The translations under genes and the position numbers were made by a program. Shown piece by piece: positions 36,117 through 48,785 of a stretch of 64,000 bases of DNA. Position 1 is the first letter of the stretch, and each line of letters starts with the position of its first letter. Origin of the DNA: Podocnemis expansa (Eukaryota > Chordata > Testudines > Podocnemididae); assembly GCA_007922195.1 (NCBI GenBank), contig ML681971.1:2059259-2123258 (forward strand). Direction: 5' to 3'. The notes under the pieces were generated by a model that saw only the letters and a program-made list of their open reading frames with translations, was not told the origin of the DNA and ran no database searches.

Positions 36117-36270
36117 AGGACCCTGCTGCACTAGGTGCTGTAAATTACACAGAGGCAGCAAGAATCCCTGCCCAAAGAGCTCACAATCTCTGGAGCAGAG
36201 CCAGAGAGCAGAAGAGGGGAAAGGACTTGCTCAGGAGGCAAGCAGCAGAAGCAAGAGCAGAGCTTCTTTT
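36117..36270 (-). repeat. MIR-like SINE relic
   Basis: The plus strand shows the complement pattern ctaggtgctgtaaattacac, cctgcccaaagagctcacaa, ggacttgctcagga, typical of the amniote MIR/L2-tailed SINE. Confidence 0.55.
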
Positions 36271-37849
36271 CTCAAGTGTCAAAGGAGGGGGTGCACCCTG
36301 GGCTAGTCAGTCCCCAGCAACTGCTGGAAATCTGGCCTGAACTCCAGCCCTTGGGAGGTTCCCACCCTTGGAGGTGAGGTGAGCCTCGTAGCGCTGCCGA
36401 CCCTGGTGGTTTGCAGGAGCCAGTGCAACTGCACCCAATCCCCAACTCTGGTCAGTCCTGACTGGACCCCCAAAGTCAGCTGACACAACATATAAATTCA
36501 CCCTCTCCTCTGTCTGCTCCCCTCCTGCCACTGTAGCCAAGTAGGGCTAAGGCCATGCCTAGCTTTGCTTGCTTCAGACATCCCAGACAATTCTCTGGTT
36601 GGCCAGGCAGACAAGGTCCCCAGCAAACCAGGCTCCAGTGCTGTCCTCAGTAAAGACCCTGATCCCCTCCTGTACTGCAACTCTCTCCCTCCTCACTGGA
36701 AACAGTAGAGATTCTTTTGAGATGGGGCTCTCATCCTCGGATGCACTAGGGAGCAAGAGGCCAGGGACAGAAACCAAGCCAAGCAAGCAGCACTTCCTAC
36801 AGGCCCACTAGCTGGCCTATGCGTGTCCTGCTCATTTCTCTATCTCCCTGACTCTGTTCCGATTTTCAACCCCAGCCCCTCATTGTACTGTAGTAGCAGA
36901 CCACCTAGACAGGGCCTTTCTCCTCCGCCCACTGCACCCACCCCCAGCGTCAGGTTGTGTCCAGGCAGAGCGCTAATTTGGTAGGCACTCTGGACTGACA
37001 TGTTATAAGGCTGCTACCCAATGCAAATCAACATCCACTACATCCATTGTGCCGCATGGCCAGCCACTATAACTCAAGGCTTGGTCGCCACAATTCTCCA
37101 GGCACATTTTACTGTTTGGTTGACAATATTGCTACCACTGCCTGCTTAAACATAGTATATTGCTACAATGGTGTCCTGAATCTCCTAGGCTGCATCATCC
37201 CCCATAATGCAATCCAGATTTCTGGACCACTGCAGAAAGCACACAGCACAGGTGTGCTACAGCAAGGGGTGTGGGAGATCAGCCCCCCTCCATGGCCTCA
37301 GAGCACTGGGAAGTGCAGAGTCTCTCCTAGTTCAACTCCAGTTGTGCTCAAATCTGAATGCTGCCTTCTGCTAGCAGGGCCCTAGACCACAGTTTCCTCT
37401 AGCTCCCAGAGTGAGAAATTGGTATGGGCTTAGATGTTCTGGTCTCCCCCCAACCTCCACCAGACGTTTGACCTCTGTCCTTGGGGATCCCAGGTCCTGC
37501 TGCCCAGACAGTTTCAGAGGACATCACCTCTCTCTGCCAGGTCTGCCATCTCCTCCTAACTACTGTAACCCCTTCCTGACTGGAGCAGAGCTGGGGTCAA
37601 CACACCCTGTCATGGGGTGGGGGGCGGGGGGTGTTAAAATACCCTGGTTCAGCCAAAGCGACCAACCAGTACCCCCAGCAGGTCCTTCATAACAGTTTCT
37701 GTTTAAACTAGAATGAAGCTTGTTTCTGGGCAAACTCCACAAGTGTTGTTTCATGACCATTCGGCCAGCCCTATCCAGCTAGGGGTGTCTCCAGCCCCCT
37801 CCCAGTACTGGACAACCTCCACCATGTTATCCTCCCAACAACCCTGTGT

Positions 37850-38005
37850 GGCAAAACAGTGCTATTATCCTCACTGTGCAGAAGGGAAACTGAGTCACAG
37901 AGAGACTAAGGGATTGGCCCAAGGCTAAACAGGAAGTCTGTGGCACAAAACAGAACCCAGAGCTCACAAAGTCAGAGCCCTAATCATTAGGTCATCCTGC
38001 CTCTC
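37850..38005 (-). repeat. MIR SINE relic
   Basis: The plus strand carries the complement of a MIR: ctattatcctcactgtgcag, gaaactgagtcacagagaga, ggcccaaggctaaacaggaa, then ccctaatcattaggtcatcc. It is the clearest MIR in the window. Confidence 0.75.
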
Positions 38006-39201
38006 AGAACTACAGCCCTTTGGAACAGTCCTCAGTCACCCATTTGGCTCACAGGCTGTATCTTTCCAGCAGACACAAACTTGCTCCAAACTTCCTCTGA
38101 GATTCTAAAGAACTTGGTTCAGTTCCGAACAACCTTTTCACGTGGATTTTCACCTAGCCACGTAACCAGCCCCCATTACCACACAGCTCACATACAGCGA
38201 CACATTTATCCTCACAGTACCCAATTGCATCCAGGACTGCCTCACACAGAGAGGTGAAGGTTGAGATCTTCAGAAGCAACTGCTGATTTTGGGCCATGAG
38301 CGTCAGACAGGGATGGGCTCCTGTTTTTTGAAAATCTAGGCTCCCAATTCTCTAGTCACTTCAAAAAGCTCGGCTTGAGTGTCTTAACTCCAGCCTCACA
38401 CAGGGTCACTGGAGTCCTGAATCAAGATCTCCGGCATCCCCAGCCAGTGCCTGAACCACCAGACTGCCCACCTGTCACCTGGCCTGGCCTAGCACCAGGA
38501 GTCCACTGCATTCATGGACCTCCTACCTTCACAAGAGGCAAAACATACCCACCCAAACTGGCAGAGTCAAAACTTTTGTTAAGTCCTGAGATGCCTCCTT
38601 CCCACTTCACCACGTCTCTAGTGCAATGCAGCAGCACCTCACAGTTTAGGCTCCAGTGACATACAGCTTTGTCCAATCAGACATCATCACACCTGTGTCT
38701 GCTCACTTCTCAGTGCTTCCCCAAAAGGAGACTGTGTGTCGTCTCTGTTGAATGCCAAGACCGAGCTGGTCATCCTGGTTATTAGGAGATGACCAGAGGG
38801 AAAATATTGGTCCAAAACCACTAGAGATGAAGCACATCAGTTGAGGCAGAGCAGGTCTTTGCCACCTCAGAGAAGGGGGAAACAATCAACATCTTCCGCC
38901 CCATCCCACCCCGTGTTTACAGCCTGGGCCAGAGACAGGCTTGAGCAGGACAAAAGAACCCCAAGAAATGACACCAACGAAGGGACATTCTGGGCTCTGC
39001 TGAAGACAGGGAAACCTGATTCAGCAAAGAGACGAACAGCCCAGGGCCACGTAAGGAAGGAAGAAAGGGCCATATGCGGGATCCATTACAGAGGAGATAC
39101 CTCGCCAGCAGAAGCATCTCCTGCAAAGGGGATCCCAGCACTATAGACAAGGTAAGCACTGTATGGATAGACCATTGGGGGGGGAGCGATAGCCCATAGG
39201 C

Positions 39202-39279
39202 CAGGAGTAGAGGTCAGTTAATGAGCACAGGCTGAAATTGCAGGAGTAGAGGTCGGTTAATGAGCACAGGCTGAAACTG
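39202..39279. repeat. 39-bp tandem duplication
   Basis: Two adjacent 39-bp units (39202-39240 and 39241-39279, starting caggagtagaggtc) differ at two positions. Confidence 0.9.
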
Positions 39280-39421
39280 CCTGTTACATTCTGCTCTGTT
39301 GCCTCTTACTGGTTTTGGAATCTTTCACTCACACATTGTGAAACGTGACCATAGCACCACCAGGTGCCTTAAGCCGTCAGTCAGTGCTAGTTATTCCTCA
39401 CAGATATGTCCGGACAACCTG

Positions 39422-39552
39422 AGATCAAATCAAATCAAATCACAGGGCTGGAAGGGACCTCGTGAGATCATCGAGTCCAACCCCCTGGGAATTGAACCCA
39501 GGACCTTCTGCCTGTTAAGCAGAGATGCTAGCCATGTGTTCCCCCCTAGCCC
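39422..39552 (-). mobile_element. tRNA-derived SINE with CR1-like tail
   Basis: Read on the minus strand it has a tRNA-like head (ggctagcatctctgcttaac, with a B-box-like ggttcaattcc). This is joined directly to the CR1-type 3' end (agggggttggactcgatgat, then aggtcccttccagcc), ending in a short tgattt repeat. The architecture matches the turtle tRNA-Lys-type SINEs mobilised by CR1-like LINEs. A close copy lies at 52200-52300. Confidence 0.8.
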
Positions 39553-40034
39553 TGCCCCTTCTTAGGTGTCCCTGAGAGGCCTTGTGATCTCACCAAGGAA
39601 CAGAAGTTGGGAGCCCAACGCCCTTTACAGCTTTTCCCCCTTTTACCTTCAGTGTTGCACTCTGCAGCTCACAGGGAGAGCTCCAGAAGAGGCGAAGTTG
39701 CACATTTGCACCATGCAGGCTGGGGCATGTGCCTGCCGATGTCATCCCCATTTATTCCCTTTCTCAGAGGAATCCCACCTAAGGAATATGGTGCCCCACC
39801 CTCGGACACATTGTCTACAATCCAGCCCGTTCAGCATCCTGTGGCCAAGGAGGACCAGCTGATGCTTTGCCTGGCCAACAGTACTGGCAGCAGGAGCTGA
39901 TGGACTCTCTGTGGCAAGAAATCAGTTTTCCAAAGGCGTCTGGACCAAGGAAGTTTGCAGGGCCCCTTGCCATCCTGCCCGTCACATTTGCGAGCGAAAT
40001 GGCCTTTGATGGAATCCATCGTCAACACCCCTGT

Positions 40035-40205
40035 ACTATATGCTTAACGTAATAAAAACCCAGAGAGTATGATTTAGAATAACATTTACAGAGCAGTGGA
40101 ATGTCATTTTGATGTGTCTCTCTTCTTCACTCGGCGGTTATTAAACTCTATTGATTCTCAGGGACTGTCTGATGTTTGTAAATGTCAAGCTGGCTTGCGT
40201 GAGCT
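40035..40205. promoter_or_regulatory. candidate conserved non-coding element
   Basis: The sequence around gatttagaataacatttaca, cggcggttattaaactctat and tgtaaatgtcaagctggctt is repeat-free and AT-balanced, unlike its flanks. Conservation is untested. Confidence 0.3.
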
Positions 40206-42545
40206 TGACTTCAGGGACTGAGCAACCTGGCCAAGGACTGCTGAGTGCACTGCAAAGCACATGGGGATGTTTGCAACATGAGGGCAGGGAGGACACATAG
40301 GCCCCGGTCTCATCCACCCCACCAGCAGAAAATGACTACTAAAGAGAAGAGGGATTCTTCTGCCCATGTGGCACTGCTCGGATGGTGCCAAGTGATTGTA
40401 GTTGGGATGGAGGTGGCAGGCAGAGAATTTTCATGGAAGGAGAAAGCTGGTAGAAGAGGCGTGGCTCTAGCCCCCAGCACAGGGGAGGGAGAGGGCACTG
40501 TGGGGTAAAGAGAAGCAGAGAGATGACATCCTTGGCTGACAAAAGGTCCCTGCAGAACCTGGTGAAATTGGTGGAAGTTCTGGCAGCTCTTTGGCTGCTC
40601 AAACTTACACTAGGACTGGTTAGCAGTGGATCAGGGATCTACAGGAAGCTCACCACAGCCCTTGTCTCTCAGCACCACCTGGGCCCAGGGGAGATGGCAG
40701 GCCTGGGCCTTTGGAATGGTAACAAAGGGCCAACTTGGTAACACCTCTGAAGCTGGGGATGTTGGACCTGAGACAAATCCTGTCCTGGAGGGTTTCATCC
40801 CAGGCTCCCAAACCTTACTTCAGTTTCAGCTCACCCCTGGGACAGGGCCAATAGTATCTCATGGACACACCAGCATGCAGAATAGTCAAGTGACTCATTC
40901 CAGCTCATGTACTGACTCCCTGTCAGAACTAAGCACAGGGTCCAGGCATGCTGACACGAAGGATGTGTAAGGTCTGGGAGGGGACACTCGACTGGACCCG
41001 TGATAACGACTGTTTGGAAATCAGTGGGGAGCCCTCCCTTGTCACCTCATCTTGACACAGGGGGGCCATGCAACAATCACAGGCTGCTCAATGCAGACAG
41101 GCTTCCACCCTGTTTGGAAGCTGGGATCCCACCAGACTCATCCAGTTTTATTTTCAGTCCTCCCAGAGGTGGGAGGGGTCACAGACATGCTGTCCAGAAC
41201 GCAGGTACAGTATCCAGGCCTCCACAGTGGATTGGAGGGAAGCCCATGTCTGAAGGTGCTGGGAGGAAATGGAGTGTCTCTGCTCGCCACGTTTTATCCA
41301 AACTGAACCTCGACACAAGCTGCATAACACAAATTGTCAGATATTCAATTTTTCTTTAATTACCCATCAACTTCACTAGTCTCAAGTCCCGGAGTGACGC
41401 CCACGGGGTGCTACAGGTAGGGGCAGTAGTGTTGAAGCTGTCTAGGGAGCCCAGGACTGGAATGGTGGGGGATGCGGGTCAGGACTGAGACGCACTGGCA
41501 GAGCTGAGTGTCTGGGGGGAACCCAGGGCTGGAGCAGCTGGAAGGCCTGCAGTTAAGGTTGAGTTTTATTCCTTTATCAAGTAACAGAGCTTCCCCACGT
41601 GTCAGGGTGGATGGACGGGGTAGTGAAAGGAATTTTGCTTCTTTTGACTGATTGATTCTTTTAACCATGATTCGTTTCTCCAGGCTCCTCCACAGACAGA
41701 AGCCTTCTTGTCATCGACTGCATTGCCTGGGAAGCCGGGCAGCATCCTGACACTTGACAGCTGGGTAGCCATGTCCCAGCAGTTCAAGGCTTGACTGAGA
41801 TAGTGATCATCACCATGGAAGGAAGGACAAAGTCACAGGGTGAGGGACGGGCCATTAGACTGAACTGCCAATTAGCAGCCCCAGAGTCTATTAAACAGAC
41901 CTGAAGAACTCATCTATCTCCAGTGAAATCTGTCTCCGCTTTGGGTACGATGAGGAGCCAATCTCTTTTCATTGTGAGTCAGCGCTCCGGCATTCCACGC
42001 CAGCTCAGCTTCCCCCACACAAACCCCACTGATTTTGATGGAGCAGCTGTGGGCACCGGCATCCGGTCTGGCTTCTGTTCCCTCTCCTAGCAGACTTGTC
42101 AGGTACAGAGGCCAGTGCATTGGTTAACAGGATTAGGATAGCACCTTTTTACCAGACACTGGTAAATCCTACCTTAGGATACTCTGCCCCGTGTGGGCTG
42201 AGGACAGGTCCATCAGCCCCAAGAAGCTGTGCAGCGCATTCTAGCTGGGTCTCTTCTGCACATGGTTTGCACCTTGGTTGGGATGGGAGATGGAGGGCCT
42301 GACCTCAGATCTATTTCCTGCTTCCCTCCAAATCACAAGAGAGTACTCCGTTATTTCCAGGCGGGTTCTGATTTTCCAGGCCCTTCATCCCAAAGGATCC
42401 CACAGCAGTCCTTTCACTCAGCACTCAGGTAGCCACTGCTGGGGTAGAGCAGGGCAGTGCACCACGGCACTACAGAATGTGAATTGAATTCTGCATCCAA
42501 GTGACTTTTCAGGAGGGGAGTTAAGGAGGTGGAACGTAGCTCCCC

Positions 42546-42744
42546 AAATGGGAAGTTAGCCAGGACACTGCAGTTAACACCCAAAGCACTACCCTCTGGC
42601 AGGAGGTTGGACTAGATGACCTATGAGGTCCCTTCCAACCCTATGATTCTATGATACTAAAACTACAGCCACACCATGTGTGTTCAAGAAAAATCTTGTA
42701 GTGCTTTGGGTGTTAACTGCAGTGTCCTGGCTAACTTCCCATTT
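42546..42744. repeat. perfect 46-bp inverted repeat ending at the gap
   Basis: Bases 42546-42591 are the exact reverse complement of 42699-42744, with a 107-bp loop. The right arm ends at the first N. The arms begin aaatgggaagttagccag. The loop contains a CR1/SINE tail. Confidence 0.95.
42598..42657 (+). mobile_element. CR1 or SINE 3' tail
   Basis: ggcaggaggttggactagat, then gaggtcccttccaacc and attctatgat, is the characteristic CR1 3' end shared by turtle SINEs. Only the tail is present. Confidence 0.8.
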
Positions 42745-43674
42745 NNNNNNNNNNNNNNNNNNNNNNNNNNNNNNNNNNNNNNNNNNNNNNNNNNNNNNNN
42801 NNNNNNNNNNNNNNNNNNNNNNNNNNNNNNNNNNNNNNNNNNNNNNNNNNNNNNNNNNNNNNNNNNNNNNNNNNNNNNNNNNNNNNNNNNNNNNNNNNNN
42901 NNNNNNNNNNNNNNNNNNNNNNNNNNNNNNNNNNNNNNNNNNNNNNNNNNNNNNNNNNNNNNNNNNNNNNNNNNNNNNNNNNNNNNNNNNNNNNNNNNNN
43001 NNNNNNNNNNNNNNNNNNNNNNNNNNNNNNNNNNNNNNNNNNNNNNNNNNNNNNNNNNNNNNNNNNNNNNNNNNNNNNNNNNNNNNNNNNNNNNNNNNNN
43101 NNNNNNNNNNNNNNNNNNNNNNNNNNNNNNNNNNNNNNNNNNNNNNNNNNNNNNNNNNNNNNNNNNNNNNNNNNNNNNNNNNNNNNNNNNNNNNNNNNNN
43201 NNNNNNNNNNNNNNNNNNNNNNNNNNNNNNNNNNNNNNNNNNNNNNNNNNNNNNNNNNNNNNNNNNNNNNNNNNNNNNNNNNNNNNNNNNNNNNNNNNNN
43301 NNNNNNNNNNNNNNNNNNNNNNNNNNNNNNNNNNNNNNNNNNNNNNNNNNNNNNNNNNNNNNNNNNNNNNNNNNNNNNNNNNNNNNNNNNNNNNNNNNNN
43401 NNNNNNNNNNNNNNNNNNNNNNNNNNNNNNNNNNNNNNNNNNNNNNNNNNNNNNNNNNNNNNNNNNNNNNNNNNNNNNNNNNNNNNNNNNNNNNNNNNNN
43501 NNNNNNNNNNNNNNNNNNNNNNNNNNNNNNNNNNNNNNNNNNNNNNNNNNNNNNNNNNNNNNNNNNNNNNNNNNNNNNNNNNNNNNNNNNNNNNNNNNNN
43601 NNNNNNNNNNNNNNNNNNNNNNNNNNNNNNNNNNNNNNNNNNNNNNNNNNNNNNNNNNNNNNNNNNNNNNNNNN
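42745..43674. other. assembly gap (930 N)
   Basis: The sequence is unknown. The gap is flanked by the 46-bp inverted repeat on the left and a CA microsatellite on the right. Any open frame spanning it is meaningless. Confidence 1.

Positions 43675-43721
<47 letters not shown>
43675..43721. repeat. CA microsatellite
   Basis: This is an uninterrupted (CA)n run of about 46 bases immediately after the gap. Irregular CA-rich sequence continues to about 44000. The true length is unknown because the gap truncates it. Confidence 0.95.
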
Positions 43722-43724
<3 letters not shown>

Positions 43725-44094
43725 CCGCACAAACATTCCCCATTTTTGAATGACACACACACTGTACACCCACATCACACCAATCCCTTACACATTGGCA
43801 TTGCGCACCCATACCCATGTAAAACAAAAACACCCCACACACTTTGGAATCACATGCCTGTGGGCATGACCACACACACACCCAAAACCCAAAGATCCTC
43901 TTCACATTGCATCACACGCACAGATACAATATCTGCCTCCCCACATGTACTAGTGTCACACAGCAGCACACACAATGCTACCTTCACACTTTCATCACAC
44001 CTCCACACGTGCGCTGAGGCCAGGGAGAAGCACAGGGAGCATGAAGTCTCTTTTCTTTCCTCCCAGGGCACTAGCCTAATCCCCATCCAACAAA

Positions 44095-44205
44095 CTGGCT
44101 CAACAGGGCCATGTGAGTTGCCCAGGTGCTTATGGCAAGGGGAAGAGCTGGAAGCAGGGAGCCTGGCTCGCAGTTGAGTGCTTTAACCACTAGCCCAGCC
44201 TACCT
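44095..44205 (-). repeat. MIR/tRNA-SINE-like relic
   Basis: Phrases such as tgagttgcccaggtgcttat and gtgctttaaccactagccc on the plus strand resemble the complement of a MIR-type SINE head. Confidence 0.4.
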
Positions 44206-46059
44206 AGGAGCCAGCTGGCTTCTGCTAATTCCTCTCTTTCCTTTCCATCCTTCCATGTCCCACACTCTCCTCCCTGCCACATCCCTGCTCCCTCCCCCCA
44301 CAGGTCCCTGCTGTCTCTCTCTCGCTTTGATTTTTCATCCAAATTGGCTTGTGTCAAACAGGAGAAAATCCCATTTCCATTCAAATGAGACGAGCGGCAT
44401 CTTTAAACAGGTGTGACAGCTCCCGAGTCACAGCTCCTTTCCCACCCTGGTGCAGCGCAGAGGAGACACTGCACACCAGCCCAGTACAGATAATCCAGCA
44501 GGGCCCGGGCTGACCCCCAGTGCGGGGCCTGAATCTCATTAGCCCTGGGGCTTTGGCACTGGGGAATCCATTCTCTTGTCAGCCCAGGCAGAGGGACCCC
44601 AGGGGATGCCTCACAACAGTGGTCAGGTTGCTGCTGGGAGCTCTGAGCCTAGGACCAAGAATGGGTCCAACAAGGGAGAGCAAAGGGGCTGGGGCTGCAG
44701 AGAGGAGAAGGAACCATGGCTGGCAGGGTGTCAAAGGTGTGTCTGTCATCATGCCCTAGGAAGCTATCAGGGCACTGTCAGCCACACACACGGATGTGGC
44801 TAGGGCAGGAACAGGCTGAACAAACATCCAGGTGGCACTCATGGGTACCAATCCACCCAAGCCCTTCTAAGGTCAGGGGAGTGGAGGGATGAGGCAGGGG
44901 CACCATGGAGAGAGCAGCAAGGAGCCCTGGGCAGATCAGGAGCAGCATGCTTGGGGCAGGAGGGAATCCCGTTGCCTTGGGGGAGCTAGCTAAGGAGGTG
45001 GAGAGCACAGGGGGAAAGGGCAGGAAATCCTCACTCAGGGGTGAGGATTTCACCCACACCGTGTGCAACTGCTGCTCATGCCTGCTGTGCTGCAGGCATC
45101 TCTTCACAATTGGCCAAGCTTGCGTTCTTGGAGAGGGGAAACTAGCCTTTGCCCCCCCCCCGCCCTTCTCCCTAAGCCCCAGCTTCTCCCCAGGGCTCTA
45201 CAGCTTTTACTATGAATGAAGTGTGAGTGCACAGCTGTCCTCCAAGCGAGAGGATGGCTAGCTAACTACATTCACTCAGACCTCACCAGCCACACGGAAG
45301 GAGGGGTCAAACAGCAGAAAGGGGGAGGCTTTGGTCTGAACCTGCCCCAAGGGGAACACAGCAGAGTCTCTGAAAGGGAGCAGCGCTAACTCACCTCAAC
45401 TGTGGCACGCTGCCATGCTCTGCCTTGCCATGGAGCCCTGCACTGTAAGCAGCCTGATCTGTGGCCCCTGTGCAGTGACAGGTGTGTGGGGCAGACAGGA
45501 CATACTACGACAGTGGCGCACACCCCCTTCCTTTCCCTCCACCATCATTCTTCTAGTTATTTTGCCTCTTCCCCACTCCACTTTCCACGTGGCTCCTTCT
45601 CAGCCCTGAGCCTTTGCAAAATACTCTATTAAACTCAGTCAGGGTGCCAAGCGCCTGTTCATAAATCATTGTCCTCAGAGCCCAGTCAGGGATGACTGGC
45701 GGAGAGACCAGCCCAGTCCCCAGTCCACCTGCCTTTCCAGACTAGGGCCAGTGCAGGACAAAGGGATCATCCTCACACCATAGCCAAAGGATCTCTGCTG
45801 CCCCAAGCAGGCCCTAAACACTTCTGCCTGTTCAGTGCCAAGTCACGGTGCCAACCTAATGCCTCCCACTGAGAAGAAGGAAGTCTCCAAAAGGAGGCAG
45901 ATACAGACTCTTCCCATGGGGTACCACTTTCCCGGGGCAAAGAAGGTATAGGTGGGCAACCTTCTTCCTCTGTTTATTTCCTAAGTTTCCAGTGGTTATT
46001 GCCCACTCTCTCTTTCCTCTTTTATTGGTCCCAACCCAGAGTTATAACTGCCCTGCCCT

Positions 46060-46150
46060 AGGCTGACAGCAGGATTTGAACCTAGCACCTGTGGCATTAA
46101 AAGCAGACACAACTGTTACCTGAGCTGAAAGGCTAACTGCACTAGCTACC
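46060..46150 (-). repeat. tRNA-derived SINE head relic
   Basis: Read on the minus strand it contains a box-A-like ttcagctcaggtaacag and a box-B-like ggttcaaatcc about 35 bases later. No functional tRNA cloverleaf is evident. Confidence 0.45.
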
Positions 46151-46234
46151 CCAGTTAATGGCTTCACAAACTTCCATACAGACCTGCTGCTACCTCTGGA
46201 TGATGGAACAAGTTTTGGTTGGGACACTCTGCCT

Positions 46235-46555
46235 TGTCGAAACCAAAATGCTGCATGGGAACACAGCAGTTCAGCTCAAATGTTCAATGGAAAATTTTCA
46301 AAACAAGTTGGAACCATTCAACTTCCTTGGTTTGTCAAGTGCATGATTTAGTTTTATACTATTTTGAAATGATCACAACAAAACCTTTTGATAAGGTACT
46401 TTTGAGGTTTCCAGATAAAAATTTTCCAGAGTTTCCATTACATGGAAATTTCAACTTCTCTTCCCAACTTGGGATAAAACAGACCTCAAAAAAAAAAAAA
46501 AAAAAAAAGAAAAAAAAATCCTGTTAAGAGGAAATGTCATTTTCCAACCAGCTCT
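46235..46555. repeat. AT-rich degraded repeat with internal poly(A)
   Basis: Fragments such as ggaaaattttcaaaac and gataaaaattttccag lead to an A-rich run (46488-46518, with one G). It then ends ttttccaaccagctctact, the same end phrase as 6020-6436. Confidence 0.45.
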
Positions 46556-46984
46556 ACTAGCCACTAGAGGGGGACAATGCACCAATTCTCCCGAATCAAC
46601 TGGCCCCCAGCTCAGACTGTGACAATCTCCTGGTGCTCACATCTAAGCACACCTGGTCTTGGGTGTACATTTCCAGGGAAAATGCTGGCATTCTGGAGTG
46701 ATTAAAACTGTAGGGATCACATTCTACTTCCTCGTATCACTGGGCCGTTTCAGGGGGATTAACTGGCCCACTTCATATGAACTTCATCAAAACACAAACC
46801 AAAGCCACATTAGTTAATGCAGGGCAAGAGACTGTGGGCGCACTCTCATTTCAGTTGAAAAGTGGCAACGTTCAGTTAGTTTACTGAAGCTGTTTCTAAA
46901 TCAATATAAGCTAAATGGAAATGATCCTGACAACCCTAAATGGGACCATCCATACACCCTACATCCCAGCTTAACAAAAGTCTC

Positions 46985-47110
46985 AGATTGTAAGATCTTT
47001 GGGGCAGGGACTGTCATTTTATTCTGTGTTTCTACAGTGCCTAGCACAAGGGGTTCTGGTCAATGTCTGGCCTCCTAAGGGCTCCAGTAATTCAAATAAT
47101 GAATAACAAT
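46985..47110 (+). repeat. MIR/L2-type SINE 3' end
   Basis: ttgtaagatctttggggcag, ggactgtcattttattctgt, cagtgcctagcacaaggggt and the final aataatgaataacaataaat form the standard tail of amniote MIR/L2-type repeats. Confidence 0.65.
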
Positions 47111-47194
47111 AAATCATTTGCCAGTCATAACTTATATTATATTGGTTCCACTCCCCATCTGGACAAGCTTGTGGAGTCCGGTGCTATTGAACAG

Positions 47195-47480
47195 CACTGG
47201 CTGGCCATTTCTGAAATATTTTCCCTGGATTAGGTTTGGAAACAGGATGATTTTAAGTTCTTGGAACATTTTCACAGCATTTTTAATCAGTATTTTTGCC
47301 CCTGAAAAGCAACTGATCTTTTCATCAAAATGTTTCATTTTCCCAGCAAAGATACATTTGAAAACTGTTTTTTAAATAAACATTTGGAATTCTGATCCCA
47401 CAATGTGCCTAAAGTGACATAAGTGGCAAAATAAAGCTGGAAAACTGAGCAAAATATCACTTGATCTCTCTCTTCCAGGC
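47195..47480. repeat. AT-rich degraded repeat fragment
   Basis: This is a T/A-rich stretch (tgaaatattttccctgga, aaaatgtttcattttccc) with the same texture as 6020-6436. Relationship is likely but unproven. Confidence 0.3.
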
Positions 47481-47564
47481 AGGGGGTCCTGTCCTCTACA
47501 ACATAACTGCACAAAACAAAAAAATAATAAGAGGCAAAGAATGGACTGGGCCAGCCCAGTGGGC

Positions 47565-48060
47565 TCTGTGAATTAATCTTTATTTCCGATGGTACACGGC
47601 ACCTCATTAGCCCTTTCCCACCTCCTACATAGCTGCTACTCCAGGCCTGCGTCTGCCCAGCACACAATACCCACCATTTGGTTACATGACCTGCTAATGT
47701 AATAACATTTTCAATTTTCACAGCGGCATAAATCCAAGTCACCTCTGCTTCCTGATTTGCCCGCCCCAGCAGGGTCTGGCCCATGCCCATTTCTTTCTCT
47801 GCCTCAGGCCCCAATTTTCCCCTTCCTCTCTCCCTCTGTCTCTTTTTCTATCTTTCTTCCTGCTTCTCTCTCTTTCTTTGCCTCCCCACCTCCCTCCATC
47901 ACCCTCCCCTTCCTCGGCTGTGCCAGCAGCTAACCAGCCAGACAGATTTCTCCAGTAATATCCCATGAATACGAATGATCGGCACTTTGTTCCTGACGGA
48001 GACACAGCCGCCACTTCACGCTGTCGGCTGACAGTTTGCACTCACCAGTCAGAAACTAGC
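47565..48060. promoter_or_regulatory. candidate conserved non-coding element split by a pyrimidine tract
   Basis: A repeat-free patch (gaattaatctttatttccga, cctgctaatgtaataacatt) is followed by a C/T-rich tract (about 47805-47910). A second non-repetitive patch then runs to 48050 (ccagtaatatcccatgaata). Conservation is untested. Confidence 0.3.
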
Positions 48061-48394
48061 TTGGAATACCCTGTTCTTTTTGTCTCTCTCTCTCCCTCTC
48101 TAGGTTTCTGGGCCATGCTGGACGAGGGCAACTGAACTTGTTCACACTCTTACCCCATCCTGTGCCCTTAGTACACACCTGTCCTCCTCCACCAGACTCT
48201 TTGGGAAGGTGGAAATTCACCAACGCCTCCCAAGCCCATGGCTGGTTCTTCCTCACTCTCCCCAGCCAGGACAAGTCAGCGCCTAGACCATCAGCCTGTT
48301 TGCAGAATACTTGCGAGCAGAGGATAGCCAGTGCTGGCCTCCTGTGGTGTCTGGTTCCTGCTACACTGGAGTCTCTGAGAGACAATTATTAGTG

Positions 48395-48500
48395 AGAGGG
48401 AGGACTGCTCAGTGGTTAGATGCAGGTTCAACCCCTGATCTCCCTGGATGTCATGCAAGCTCTCTGTTGCAGTCTCCCATCTGTAGCCCTACCCTGTTTC
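48395..48500 (+). repeat. tRNA-derived SINE/MIR head relic
   Basis: gactgctcagtggttagatg (box-A-like) is followed by caggttcaaccc (box-B-like). Confidence 0.45.
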
Positions 48501-48589
48501 CCAGAGCCATTTGGAAGATAGAGAGTCAGATGTGCTCAGATACTCTGGTGATAGGGACCTGATAACTCTCAGAGACCGAGATATGAAGG

Positions 48590-48785
48590 AAACTATTATT
48601 TATATTGCCTAGAGAGCAATGCTAGGTGCTGTACAAACACAGAACAGGAGAGGTCTCCATCCCAAAGAATCATCTATCTCAATAGACAAGAAGATGGAGG
48701 GTGTGAGGGGAAATGGAGACACCAAGTGAGGAAGTGACCTGCCCACAGTAAGTAGTGGAATTAGGATCAGAACCGATGTTTACTA
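48590..48785 (-). repeat. MIR-like SINE relic
   Basis: The complement pattern gctaggtgctgtacaaacac, aatagacaagaagatgga and aagtgacctgcccacagtaa is typical of the same family as 36117-36270. Confidence 0.65.

Noticed and set aside
39470..39552. Possible tRNA gene
   Set aside because: A B-box is present but the sequence runs straight into a CR1 tail and lacks a foldable acceptor stem. It is a SINE head.
42649..43905. Long open frames spanning the gap
   Set aside because: Most codons are undetermined N. The rest is a CA repeat.
45061..45110. Possible RRM1 exon because of a ctgctcatgc ... tgcagg phrase
   Set aside because: Translation on the minus strand gives none of the expected CAFLTYC or HEQKTLPG residues.
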